From Caulobacteraceae bacterium UBA3198 (lineage in GTDB: Bacteria; Pseudomonadota; Alphaproteobacteria; Caulobacterales; Caulobacteraceae), in the NCBI GenBank assembly GCA_002363865.1, contig DEWY01000013.1, positions 472,033 to 536,032 on the forward strand: a DNA stretch of 64,000 nt, given 5' to 3'. Position numbers and translations under genes: made by a program. Positions 8,521 to 16,647 of the stretch are shown piece after piece (position 1 is the stretch's first letter; each line of letters opens with the position of its first letter). Below the pieces are notes generated by a model. That model was given only the letters and a program-made list of their open reading frames with translations, had not been told where the DNA came from and ran no database searches.

Positions 8521-9106
8521 GTTCCACGTCGGGCCCGTTCAGCGCTTGGTCGAAGAACTTGCGGGTGCCGACCTTGCCGTAGTCCTCGGCGGCCCGCCTA
8601 AGGCGGGGCGCCGGATAGTTCTGCGCTGCAGCCTTGACCCGCGCCAAGGTGGCGCTGCGATCCTCACCGAGATCGCCAAGGTTATTCACCAAATCGACGA
8701 GCAGAAACTCCAGGGTCAGCTTTGCTGGCAGGCGGGGCTTTATACGGAACTCAAACTCTCGGCCGCCGAGTTTGAAGCGGCCGTGGCGCTTGTGATTGTA
8801 GACGATGGTTCTGTTGTGGAGCTGGGTCAAACCGACCCCAAGACCATTATAGAGGTTCGGTGTAACCTTGAGGTAGGGCGAGCCTTTCAGAAACGCCTCT
8901 ATCAAGGCCGCGTCATCGGCCGGCGCTTGGCCAAAGGCGGTTTGCTTGGGAACTGAATAGAGCCCGCCAGCTAGCTTCACCAACCTTCCGTCGCGCACCG
9001 AGGCCTGAATATGACGATCGACAGCGCTGGACCATTGGGCCAGGTCGGCGCGGCGATAGACCTTCCCAGGGCGAAGGCGTCGCTGAAAATCTGCAAGTTT
9101 GCCCAT
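8513..9106 (-). CDS. AbiEi-like antitoxin (DUF6088-type)
   Basis: A 197-residue protein. The N-terminal winged-helix region (residues about 15-60: VYRRADLAQWSSAVDRHIQ, then LVKLAGGLYSVPK) matches the AbiEi/DUF6088 antitoxin layout, a DNA-binding repressor followed by a domain that counteracts the nucleotidyltransferase. It is the first gene of a two-gene operon and overlaps the AbiEii toxin by 8 bp. AbiEi proteins repress their own promoter; a candidate palindrome lies about 70 bp upstream. Start at the ATG at 9106. Confidence 0.85.
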   Translation of the reverse strand: MGKLADFQRRLRPGKVYRRADLAQWSSAVDRHIQASVRDGRLVKLAGGLYSVPKQTAFGQAPADDAALIEAFLKGSPYLKVTPNLYNGLGVGLTQLHNRTIVYNHKRHGRFKLGGREFEFRIKPRLPAKLTLEFLLVDLVNNLGDLGEDRSATLARVKAAAQNYPAPRLRRAAEDYGKVGTRKFFDQALNGPDVEHA

Positions 9107-9430
9107 GCGGGGAGGTTAGGGAGGAAAGAGCTCGTTTGAAAGTTTTTTCATTTAAAAAGCATGCAATTTGGTGCCCAAAATGGGCCAGCCGCGGCTTTGA
9201 TCACAATAGGGCTGAGTTCGCCGATCTGGGCGGGCCGGAATTCTCGCAGCCGAGCCGTCAGCGATCACAGCACGGGGCCTCGGCGCGGAGCCCAATACAG
9301 GTCTGCAGCTCCTGGGAGATCGGGTCTGCGCGGGAGGATTTCGACCGCTACACCCGGCGAAGGTCCGCTCTGACCGGCTCAGCTGAGGTAAGGGGGCAAT
9401 TGGATCAGGCGCGGTTGCGACCGCCGTGAG
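9107..9430. promoter_or_regulatory. 324-bp gene-free segment; AbiE promoter with small palindrome
   Basis: Only the left 80 bp carries a recognisable signal. Reading leftwards towards abiEi there is TTGGGC, a 17-base spacer and TTAAAT, a fair promoter in AT-rich DNA. Overlapping the -35 is a palindrome gccca-aaa-tgggc (9173-9185), a candidate autorepression site. I see no gene, terminator or RNA structure between 9200 and 9430; short open frames there have neither a ribosome site nor a family signature. Confidence 0.4.
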
Positions 9431-11371
9431 TTAGCCCTGGCCGCCGCCGGCCACGACCTTGAGCTTTGGCGCGCCGCCGGGACGCTGACCCCGGATCTGC
9501 CCCACCAGATCAAAGAGGGCGGTGCGCACCCCTTCTGAATCGGCCTGCTCGGCCAGGGCCTCAAGCGTCTGCAGATGGCCGGGCGTGATCCGCACCGCGG
9601 AATTTGACACCACCTGCATCACCTTGGGCGCACACGGGGTGGCATGCTCATTGTCGTCCAGCAGGGTCTCGTTGAGCTTCTCACCGGGCCGCAGGCCCGT
9701 GATCTTGATCTCGATGTCCTGGCCGAGTGTGCGGCCCGACAGGGCGATCATCTGGCGGGCCAGATCCATGATCCGGACCGGCTGGCCCATCTCCAGCAGG
9801 AACAGGCGCGCCTGGGCGTCCTGGTCCTCGGCGCTGGCGGCAGTGGCGTGCATCACCAGCTGCGCGGCCTCCGGAATGGTCATGAAGAACCGCGTCATGT
9901 CCGGGTGGGTCAGGGTTACGGGCCCGCCCCGCTCGATCTGCGACTTGAAGATCGGCACCACAGAGCCGGCCGAGGCCAGCACATTGCCGAAGCGCACGGC
10001 GGCGAAGCGGGTCTGGCCGCCATTGGTGTGCTGGGCCTGGATGACGGCCTCGGCCAGGCGTTTGGTGGCGCCCATCACATTGGTCGGGTCCACGGCCTTG
10101 TCGGTGGAGATCAGCACCATCTGGGCCGCCCCGCACAGGCGGGCGGCCTCAGCCACGTTCCAGGTGCCGATCACATTGGTGAGCACGCCCTCGCAGGGGT
10201 GACGCTCCACCATGGAGACGTGCTTGAGCGCCGCGGCATGGAAGACGAGGTCGGGCGCCTGGGCGGCGAAGTGCCCCTGCAGGCGGCCAGCATGGCGCAC
10301 ATCGCAAAGCACCGCCGAGCGCGATAGCTCGGGATAGGCTTCGGCCAGCTCCCGATCGATGGTGAAGAGGGCGGCTTCGGAGCTGTCCACCAAGGTGAGA
10401 TGCGCGCAGCCAAAGCCGGCCGCCTGCCGGGCGAGCTCGCTGCCGATGCTGCCGCCGGCGCCGGTGATCAGCACCCGGCGATTGCGGATCAGGGCCGCCA
10501 CAGGCGCCTTGTTCAGCTGGATGGGTTCGCGGGCCAGCAGCTCCTCGACGCTGACATCGCGCAGGGGCATGAGGGCGGCGCCCTCATGGTGGCGCAGCTC
10601 GACGATGCTGGGCAGTCGCAGCATCCGCACCCCGTCGGCCCGGAAGCGGCCGAGATGGTCGGGATTGAGCCCCTTCATGCGGCTCGGCTCATCGAGGAAC
10701 AGGACAGCCCTCGGATAGCGGTTCCAGCGGCGCAGATCGTCCAGAGCCTCCTCCAGCCGGTCGAGGCTCTCGATGATGCAGACGCCACGGACCTGCTGGC
10801 CAACATCGCGCATGTCGATGCCGATGATGCCCACTGGGGTGTAGCGGCGGTCACGGGCCCGGGAAGCGTCCCGCAGATAGGTGTCGGCCAAGGCCGGGGG
10901 ACCGATCAGCAGCAGGGGCGGGGCCTGCGGCGTCGCCGATCCCCGCGGCGCCACCTTGACTAGGGCGTGTTCATGGATGGCGCGGCGGAAGACCCGCAGA
11001 CCAAGGCAACCTGTGACGTGGAAGACCGCAGCCATGGCGAGCGCCGAGCGCGGCAGGGTCGAAGCGCGGTCGACGATCCAGACGGTGAGCAGGAAGAGGC
11101 CCGCCGTCAGCGCAGCGATCCGCGCGATCACAAGGGCGTCCGGGATCGAGGCGTAGCGCCAAGGCGACAACTCCCCTCGGAACAGGGTCGTGAACACCGC
11201 GGCGAAGGCGGCGTAGATCGCGGTGAGCTGGACGATGTTCAAGGAGGCCGCGCCATCGAAGCCCAGGTCAGGGAGGGCTGAGGGCGACAGAAGATAGGCG
11301 CAGATAAAGGCGAAGGCCGCGATGGCGACATCGACGATGACGGTTTGCGCTCGGAAGGCCATCCGCATCAT
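9431..11371 (-). CDS. CapD/WbpM-type UDP-sugar 4,6-dehydratase/epimerase
   Basis: A 646-residue membrane-bound nucleotide-sugar epimerase/dehydratase. Residues 1-130 contain four hydrophobic segments (residues about 10-30, 45-65, 80-100, 108-125), followed by a CoA-binding-like domain (about 150-260). The catalytic SDR domain begins with GAGGSIGSEL at 304 and includes STDKAVDPTNVMGATKR. The usual active-site Tyr of YxxxK is replaced by Met (MxxxK), as is normal in the WbpM/FlaA1 inverting dehydratases. It makes UDP-4-keto-6-deoxy-hexose precursors for surface polysaccharide. It is monocistronic here, without glycosyltransferase neighbours. Confidence 0.9.
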   Translation of the reverse strand: MMRMAFRAQTVIVDVAIAAFAFICAYLLSPSALPDLGFDGAASLNIVQLTAIYAAFAAVFTTLFRGELSPWRYASIPDALVIARIAALTAGLFLLTVWIVDRASTLPRSALAMAAVFHVTGCLGLRVFRRAIHEHALVKVAPRGSATPQAPPLLLIGPPALADTYLRDASRARDRRYTPVGIIGIDMRDVGQQVRGVCIIESLDRLEEALDDLRRWNRYPRAVLFLDEPSRMKGLNPDHLGRFRADGVRMLRLPSIVELRHHEGAALMPLRDVSVEELLAREPIQLNKAPVAALIRNRRVLITGAGGSIGSELARQAAGFGCAHLTLVDSSEAALFTIDRELAEAYPELSRSAVLCDVRHAGRLQGHFAAQAPDLVFHAAALKHVSMVERHPCEGVLTNVIGTWNVAEAARLCGAAQMVLISTDKAVDPTNVMGATKRLAEAVIQAQHTNGGQTRFAAVRFGNVLASAGSVVPIFKSQIERGGPVTLTHPDMTRFFMTIPEAAQLVMHATAASAEDQDAQARLFLLEMGQPVRIMDLARQMIALSGRTLGQDIEIKITGLRPGEKLNETLLDDNEHATPCAPKVMQVVSNSAVRITPGHLQTLEALAEQADSEGVRTALFDLVGQIRGQRPGGAPKLKVVAGGGQG

Positions 11372-11532
11372 GGGCTGCTCTCCGCGACTCCCTGCGAGCC
11401 GACAACATAGACGGGGCGTGACCCGCGTCCAACACTACTCAATTGGGGGATGAGGCCATCCCCGGCGGCGGCGCTCGCAAGGTCGAGCGATGAGTCCTGC
11501 GCCGTATCTGAAGGGGGAATGGGGTGGAAATA

Positions 11533-11562
11533 AGAAAGGCCGCCGCCAGCGGGCGACGGCCT
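11533..11562 (-). terminator. Terminator downstream of TorF-like porin gene
   Basis: On the minus strand a GC stem (aaggccgtcgcc / ggcggcggcctt, one G-T type mismatch) with a 4-base loop is followed by TTTCTTATTT, 24 bases after the porin stop. Confidence 0.8.
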
Positions 11563-11586
11563 TGCCTATTTCGGGCTCAGCGCTGC

Positions 11587-12273
11587 TTAGAAGGCGGCGG
11601 TGAGGCTGGCGGCCAGACGGCCTTCGCCGATCTTGCCCAGGCCCGACTCGTCGGTGTCGTGCCAGCGGACGTCGAGGCCGATGGTGTCGTTGATGGCGAA
11701 GCCGAGGCCGAGGTTCCAGGTGGTGTAGTCGAGACCGGTGTCGACTTCCTGACGACCGACCGCGCCGCTCAGGCTGAGGCGTTCGGTCAGGGGCGCAGCC
11801 GCGTTCACTTCGTAATAGAAGGAGTCGCCGGTGCCGCCGAAGAAGTCAGGCGAGTAGTAGACGGCCGCGCCGATTTCGGCGGGGCCAGCCGGGATCGTGC
11901 CGGCGGCGGAGAATTCCCAGAAGTTGTAGTCCGAGCCCGAGGGGGCGTCGATGTAGGAGTAGTAGATGACGCCGAAGTCCATCGAGGCGACGCCCAGGGT
12001 GGGCGTGATGCCGGCGTAGAAGTCGACTTCGCCCACGGTGTCGTCGTTGAAGTCGACGTTGGAGGCCCAGATGCCCGCATAGCCCATTTCGCCGATGGCC
12101 AGGTCGACGCCGCCGAACACTTGCGGGCCTTCATCGGTCTGGCTGACGCCACGGTAAACATAGTCGGACGCAACGCCGAGGTTGAAGCTGACCGGCGATT
12201 CCTGCGCGGCGGCGGCGCCGCCCATGGCCAGAGTCGCAGCGGCGGCGAGAAGCGTAAGCTTGAGAGTTTTCAT
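11587..12273 (-). CDS. TorF-family putative outer-membrane porin
   Basis: A 228-residue secreted protein with a signal peptide (residues 1-23, ending GAAAAQE). The mature part shows alternating beta strands with aromatic girdles (SDYVYRGVSQTDEGPQVFGGVDL, YYSYIDAPSG) and ends in Phe, as in outer-membrane barrels. The N-terminal block NLGVASDYVYRGVSQ is the signature of the TIGR02001/Gcw_chp (TorF) family, whose members lie in loci for small-molecule uptake; the substrate is unknown. A strong terminator follows. The gene stands alone between polysaccharide and SDR genes. Confidence 0.85.
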   Translation of the reverse strand: MKTLKLTLLAAAATLAMGGAAAAQESPVSFNLGVASDYVYRGVSQTDEGPQVFGGVDLAIGEMGYAGIWASNVDFNDDTVGEVDFYAGITPTLGVASMDFGVIYYSYIDAPSGSDYNFWEFSAAGTIPAGPAEIGAAVYYSPDFFGGTGDSFYYEVNAAAPLTERLSLSGAVGRQEVDTGLDYTTWNLGLGFAINDTIGLDVRWHDTDESGLGKIGEGRLAASLTAAF

Positions 12274-12414
12274 TCGTTATCCCCTTGAGTTCCCGATCTG
12301 GCCTTGCCCGACCGACGTTTTGCATCCTCATGGTGAAGGCGCGCAGATCAACGCAGGCTGGCCACTCCGTGACGCCTGCATAGACCGTGACGATTATTTC
12401 GGCACCCCTCGGTA

Positions 12415-12439
12415 AGCGCGCCTAAAAAAAAGGCGCGCT
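12415..12439. terminator. Perfect hairpin with an A7/T7 loop
   Basis: A 9-bp stem agcgcgcct/aggcgcgct encloses a loop of seven A residues (seven U on the minus-strand transcript). It lies between the porin promoter and the end of the SDR gene. Having the U-run in the loop rather than after the stem is unusual, so termination of the SDR transcript is plausible but not standard. Confidence 0.45.
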
Positions 12440-12462
12440 ACTGTCACGCTTGCGCCACAGGC

Positions 12463-13266
12463 CTACCGCATACTGAGGGGGGCGGCCCCCAGGTGAGTCC
12501 CAGCATCCACCAGCAAGGTCTCTCCGGTGATGTGCCTGGCCGCCGGCGAGGCCAGGAAGACTGTGGCGCCGGCCACGTCTTCAGCTGTCGAGGCCGCCTT
12601 AAGCGGCGTAGAGGCCTCCGCCCCCTGGCGCATCTTCTCCGCCCGACCCGCCGGCAGACCCTTCTCGAACCAGGGGGTGTCGATGAAGCCCGGACAGACC
12701 GCATTGACCCGAATTTTCGGCGCAAGCGCCCGGGCGAGGGACAGGGTCATGGTGGTCAGCGCGCCCTTGGACGCCGCATAGGGCACCGAAGAGCCGATCC
12801 CCATGACGCCGGCGATCGACGAGGTGTTCACCACGGCTCCGGCCTGGGGCGCCGACTCCAGAAGGCCTCGGCAGGCGCGCAGGGTCTGGTAGGCGCCCAC
12901 CACATTGACCCGGTAGAGGTCCATGAAGTCCTCGGCGCTGACCGCATCGAGGTCGGCGTGGTTAGGGGCGAACCGCGTCACTCCGGCATTGTTGAAGAGG
13001 GCGTCGATCCGTCCGAACGGCGCGGCCGCCGCGGCGATCTTCTTGCAGTCCTCGTCCTCGCCCACATCGCCCTGCACCAGCACGCCCCTGGCGCCATGGG
13101 CGGCCACCAGGCGGGCGGTCTCCTCCGCCTCGTCCTGACTGCGGGCGAAGTTGATGATGACTGCCGCAGCGCCGCGCGAGGCGGTTTCCACAGCGATGGC
13201 CCGGCCAAGCCCCGTCGAGGCGCCGGTGACCACCACGACATAGTCCTTGAAGTCCTGTCCGCTCAT
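12463..13266 (-). CDS. Short-chain dehydrogenase/reductase (SDR)
   Basis: A 267-residue classical SDR with the Rossmann motif TGASTGLG (14-21), NNAG (92-95), a catalytic Ser in NTSS (149-150) and YAASK (Tyr163, Lys167). It is a cytoplasmic NAD(P)H-dependent oxidoreductase. The FabG/glucose-dehydrogenase-like C-terminus (RVNAVCPGFIDTPW, ITGETLLVDAGTHLG) does not define a substrate. The start is ATG at 13266 with GGAGG seven to eight bases upstream. Neighbours give no pathway clue. Confidence 0.92.
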   Translation of the reverse strand: MSGQDFKDYVVVVTGASTGLGRAIAVETASRGAAAVIINFARSQDEAEETARLVAAHGARGVLVQGDVGEDEDCKKIAAAAAPFGRIDALFNNAGVTRFAPNHADLDAVSAEDFMDLYRVNVVGAYQTLRACRGLLESAPQAGAVVNTSSIAGVMGIGSSVPYAASKGALTTMTLSLARALAPKIRVNAVCPGFIDTPWFEKGLPAGRAEKMRQGAEASTPLKAASTAEDVAGATVFLASPAARHITGETLLVDAGTHLGAAPLSMR

Positions 13267-13391
13267 GGGTGTCTCCTCCTCGCTTGGGCTCTGGGCCGGC
13301 TGATTATCGGTGACCCGTCATAGCCAGAGCCGGACAGCCTGTCGCGGGGGCGCCGGTTGCCGAGCGGCTGCGCCACGGCTAAATCGCGCCC

Positions 13392-13847
13392 ATGGAAGAG
13401 ATCCAACTCACACAGCTTGGTCAGGAAGTGCGCGGCTTTGCGAGCCCAGAGGCCGCTGTCCTTGAGCGCGTGCCCAATCCTCAGGCCGACACGCTCTATC
13501 TCGCCCGCTTCACCGCGCCGGAGTTCACCTCCCTGTGCCCGGTGACGGCCCAGCCGGATTTTGCGCACCTTGTGATCGACTATGCGCCCGACCGGTGGCT
13601 CATCGAGTCCAAGTCCTTGAAGCTCTATCTGGCCGCCTTTCGCAATCATGGCGCCTTCCACGAGGACTGCACCGTGGCGATCGGGCGGCGGATCATGGCT
13701 GTGGCCGAGCCCCGCTGGCTGCGGATCGGCGGCTACTGGTATCCCCGCGGCGGCATTCCCATCGACGTCTTCTGGCAGTCGGGCCCGGCGCCTGAGGGTC
13801 TGTGGCTGCCTGACCAGGGTGTCGCCCCCTACAGGGGGCGTGGTTGA
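13392..13847 (+). CDS. queF: NADPH-dependent 7-cyano-7-deazaguanine reductase QueF
   Basis: A 151-residue single-domain (type I, tunnelling fold) QueF that reduces preQ0 to preQ1 in queuosine biosynthesis. Visible are the nucleophilic Cys49 in FTSLCPVTAQPDF, the general acid Asp56 in the same motif, and the substrate-binding block IESKSLKLYLAAFRNHGAFHEDC starting at residue 71. Length is typical of the short form (about 150). No preQ1 riboswitch was recognised upstream, and the other que genes are not in this window. Confidence 0.96.
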   Translation: MEEIQLTQLGQEVRGFASPEAAVLERVPNPQADTLYLARFTAPEFTSLCPVTAQPDFAHLVIDYAPDRWLIESKSLKLYLAAFRNHGAFHEDCTVAIGRRIMAVAEPRWLRIGGYWYPRGGIPIDVFWQSGPAPEGLWLPDQGVAPYRGRG

Positions 13848-14094
13848 TCTGCCCCGCAGTCGGCCGGTGTAATCTTCGTGGCGGCCATCACAGTTAAGGC
13901 CGGCGACTAAAGCCAAGCTTGTTGAGAAAAGCTTGCGGCAAGGCTTGTCAGTCGGCGAGGGCGCGCGCCGGCATTACGGACCATGTCTGGCGACAAGGCC
14001 CCGAAACTGCTATGTAGGCGTGGCCCAACTCTCCTCGGGCGTGTCACCGGAGGCCGGTCGGCGTTTGCGCTGGCCGGCCTTTGTGCAAGGCGCC
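13848..14094 (+). other. Gene-free segment after queF ending in a hairpin
   Basis: This 247-bp gap contains nested repeats (agcttgttgagaaaagctt near 13916-13934, echoed by caaggctt) and then a GC hairpin (aggccgg at 14051-14057 with ccggcct at 14074-14080) followed by TTTG on the plus strand. The hairpin is 200 bp after queF, far for a simple 3' terminator, so a small RNA between 13.9 and 14.08 kb is possible. No known RNA family was recognised. Confidence 0.3.
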
Positions 14095-14676
14095 TCAGGG
14101 CCGCCAGTAGCTGACCAGGGCCTCAACCTCAGGCCGAACCCGCTCCAGCGGCGCCTCCCGGGCGGTCCCCATGAAGATGTAGCCGGCCACCCGTTCGCCG
14201 GCTTCAAGCCCCAGGATCTGCAGGGCGTCGGGGTCATAGGCGTACCAGTCGGTGATCCAGTTGGCGCCATAGCCCATGGCCGTGGCGCCATAGAGCAGGT
14301 TGGTGCAGACCGCCGCAGCCGAGAGCAACTGCTCCCATTCGGGGATTTCGCTGAGTTGCGGACGCGCCACCACAGCCACCCCCAGGGGCGGCGCCTTCAG
14401 CTTGGCGAGCTTGGCGGCCGCCTTGGCGTCATCCCGGCTGAGCGCCAGGGCTTCCAGGCGCGCGGCGAACTCGGCCTTGGGCGCGGTCTCCAGCACGATC
14501 ATCCGCCAGGGCGTGAGCTTGCCATGGTCCGGCGCCCGGCAGGCCAGCCGGGTCAGCATGGCCAGCTCGTCAGAGGTCGGACCCGGCGCCGCCAGGGTCA
14601 CGGCCGAGGCCGACCGTCGCGTAGCCAGGAAGTCCAGAACCTCGGGACGCTGGGACTGGGGCATCGGGGCGCCCAT
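14095..14676 (-). CDS. Nitroreductase-family FMN oxidoreductase (YdjA-like)
   Basis: About 193 residues of the nitroreductase fold. The N-terminal FMN-phosphate motif is FLATRRSASAVTL. APDHGKLTPWRMIV and the late GYGANWITDW are typical of the small YdjA/Frp-like subgroup, which uses FMN and NAD(P)H to reduce nitro compounds or quinones; the real substrate is unknown. No clean ribosome site distinguishes the ATGs at 14676 and 14664, and the frame extends to a TTG at 14748. It is divergent from the NUDIX gene. Confidence 0.88.
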   Translation of the reverse strand: MGAPMPQSQRPEVLDFLATRRSASAVTLAAPGPTSDELAMLTRLACRAPDHGKLTPWRMIVLETAPKAEFAARLEALALSRDDAKAAAKLAKLKAPPLGVAVVARPQLSEIPEWEQLLSAAAVCTNLLYGATAMGYGANWITDWYAYDPDALQILGLEAGERVAGYIFMGTAREAPLERVRPEVEALVSYWRP

Positions 14677-14780
14677 GGGGACGGGCTCGGGCAGGGACAG
14701 GGGCAAGGGATACCTTTTCGTCGAGGCGTCAGAGATACTGGCGCGCAATTGCAGTTCAACCGGCCGCTCTAGTTGAGAAT

Positions 14781-15389
14781 ATGTCGCAGAAACCCTCCTG
14801 GCGCCAGCCCCATGGTCAGCCCTGGCGCGCCGGCCCGCCGCGGCGCCTGTACGACAACCCCTGGATCACGCTGGAGGAGTATGACGCCGTCGCGCCCACT
14901 GGCGCACCGGCCCTTTATGGCGTGGTGCGCTTCAAGAACCTCGCCCTGGCCATCCTGCCCCTGCATGAGGACGGCACGGTGACCCTGGTGGGGCAGAACC
15001 GCTTTCCCCACGCCGACTACAGCTGGGAGATTCCCGAGGGCGGCGGCCCCATCGATGGCGACCCGCTGGAGCATGCCCGCCGGGAGCTGCGTGAAGAAGT
15101 CGGGCTTGAGGCTAACGACTGGCGCGAAGTCCTGCGCGCGCAGCTGTCGAACTCCGTTACGGACGAGCGCGCCGTGGGCTTTCTCGCCATGGATCTTCGC
15201 CCCGTGGAGCATGCGCCCGACGAGACCGAGGATCTGGCCGTGGCGCGGATTCCCTTTAAGACGGCCCTCGAAACCGCGCTTGCCGGCCACATGCCTGATA
15301 TGCTGACGGTGGCGATGCTGCTTCGGGCTTACCATATGGCCCAGGAAGGGGCCTTGCCGCCGGCGCTCGCACGCCGGATGCTAAGTTAG
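14781..15389 (+). CDS. NUDIX hydrolase (ADP-ribose pyrophosphatase-like)
   Basis: A 202-residue NUDIX hydrolase. The NUDIX box spans residues about 87-110 (GGGPIDGDPLEHARRELREEVGL), matching G-x5-E-x7-REUxEExGU with REELREE-type metal ligands, except that the usual Glu after G-x5 is shifted. The preceding strand QNRFPHADYSWEIPEGGG is typical of ADP-ribose pyrophosphatases. It probably cleaves ADP-ribose or related nucleoside diphosphates in the cytoplasm. It lies just upstream of cysE (11-bp gap), so the two are likely co-transcribed. Confidence 0.9.
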   Translation: MSQKPSWRQPHGQPWRAGPPRRLYDNPWITLEEYDAVAPTGAPALYGVVRFKNLALAILPLHEDGTVTLVGQNRFPHADYSWEIPEGGGPIDGDPLEHARRELREEVGLEANDWREVLRAQLSNSVTDERAVGFLAMDLRPVEHAPDETEDLAVARIPFKTALETALAGHMPDMLTVAMLLRAYHMAQEGALPPALARRMLS

Positions 15390-15400
15390 GGAGAGAGCCC

Positions 15401-16243
15401 ATGGGACGGGAAGACGCCGCAAGGCTGGAAGTTATCGATCCGGGGCACGCCCCGCCGGTCTGGGCCGCCCTGCGCAACGAGGCCGAGCGCGCCGCCCGCG
15501 ACGAGGCGGCGCTCGCCTCGCTGCTGAATGCGGTGATCCTCAGCCATCACAGCCTGGGTGATGCGCTCTCCTATCAGCTGGCGCGCAAGCTCGGCGACCA
15601 GGAGCTGCGGGCCATGAGCCTGCGCGACATCGCCGAGCAGGCCTATGCCGCCGCCCCTGGCCTGGTGGACGTGGCCGAGGCCGATCTGCGCGCGGTGTTC
15701 GAGCGTGACCCCGCCTGCAAGGGCTATGTGCAGCCCTTCCTGTTCTTCAAGGGCTTCCTGGCCCTGCAGACCCAGCGGGTCGCCCACTGGCTGTGGAGCC
15801 AGGGCCGCGACACCATGGCCTTCTATCTGCAGAGCCGCATGTCCGAGGTATTCCAGGTGGACATCCATCCGGCCACCCGCATCGGGTCAGGCGTCTTCAT
15901 CGACCATGGCACCGGCATCGTCATCGGCGAGACCGCGGTCATCGGCGATGACGTCTCTCTGCTTCAAGGGGTGACCCTGGGCGGCACGGGGGCCGAGCGC
16001 GGCGACCGTCACCCGAAGATCGGCCGCGGCGTGCTGCTGGGCGCCGGCGCCAAGGTGCTCGGCAACATCACCATCGGCGACTACGCCAAGGTGGCTTCAG
16101 GTTCTGTGGTGCTGAAGCCGGTGCCCGCCCACTGCACGGCCGCCGGCGTGCCCGCCCGCCTGGTCAACTGCCCGACCTGCGACGAACCGGCCCGCAGCAT
16201 GGACCAAACCCTGGCCGAGGCTGTGTACGACTACGTCATCTGA
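15401..16243 (+). CDS. cysE: Serine O-acetyltransferase
   Basis: A 280-residue serine acetyltransferase (EC 2.3.1.30), which makes O-acetylserine for cysteine synthesis. Residues 1-140 form the helical N-terminal domain (LLNAVILSHHSLGDALSYQLARKL). From about 150 on there are left-handed beta-helix hexapeptides (ATRIGSGVFIDHGTGIVIGE, DDVSLLQGVTLGGTG) with the catalytic His-Asp region FIDHGTG. The start is ATG at 15401 with GGGAGAG seven bases upstream. It probably forms an operon with the preceding NUDIX gene. A terminator follows at 16275. Confidence 0.96.
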   Translation: MGREDAARLEVIDPGHAPPVWAALRNEAERAARDEAALASLLNAVILSHHSLGDALSYQLARKLGDQELRAMSLRDIAEQAYAAAPGLVDVAEADLRAVFERDPACKGYVQPFLFFKGFLALQTQRVAHWLWSQGRDTMAFYLQSRMSEVFQVDIHPATRIGSGVFIDHGTGIVIGETAVIGDDVSLLQGVTLGGTGAERGDRHPKIGRGVLLGAGAKVLGNITIGDYAKVASGSVVLKPVPAHCTAAGVPARLVNCPTCDEPARSMDQTLAEAVYDYVI

Positions 16244-16274
16244 GCGGAAAAAGGGTCCAGTCGAGGTTTAACAG

Positions 16275-16304
16275 GAGGCCGCGAACGTCTAGGTTCGCGG
16301 CCTC
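16275..16304 (+). terminator. Strong hairpin between cysE and DUF3126 gene
   Basis: A perfect 12-bp stem (gaggccgcgaac / gttcgcggcctc) with a 6-base loop, 31 bp after the cysE stop, followed by TTCA. It is only about 15 bp upstream of the next gene's ribosome site, so it may also act in that gene's leader. Confidence 0.65.
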
Positions 16305-16327
16305 TTCAGATTCCAAAGGAGCCCCCC

Positions 16328-16534
16328 GTGGACGAACGCGCCATGCGTAAAGTCGAAGGCCACCTGCGCGGCACCTTCGCCAACGCCAGGATCACCCTGG
16401 TTCCGCGCCCCAAGCAGAAGGATTCGGCCGAGGTCTATATCGCCGACGAGTTCATCGGCGTCGTGTTCGAGGACGAGGACGAGGCCGGTTCATACATGTT
16501 CGAAATGGCCATCCTGTCGGAAGATCTGCCCTGA
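16328..16534 (+). CDS. DUF3126 family protein
   Basis: A 68-residue acidic protein of the alphaproteobacterial DUF3126 family, whose function is unknown. The core is EVYIADEFIGVVFEDEDEAGSYMFEMAIL, two beta strands with a strongly acidic loop and a closing helix. It starts with GTG at 16328, supported by AGGAG eight bases upstream (16316-16320). There is no signal peptide. It follows cysE in conserved alphaproteobacterial fashion, which may hint at a link to sulfur metabolism, but that is only inference. Confidence 0.85.
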   Translation: MDERAMRKVEGHLRGTFANARITLVPRPKQKDSAEVYIADEFIGVVFEDEDEAGSYMFEMAILSEDLP

Positions 16535-16647
16535 ATCTGACGGGCGCCGCCCATTTAGGCTGAACAAGCTCATCAAGCCGGCATTTGACGTCTCCTTAAC
16601 CCCCGCAGGTGGACCCTTACCCAAATCGGGTTGCGTGGGTTTTTCGA

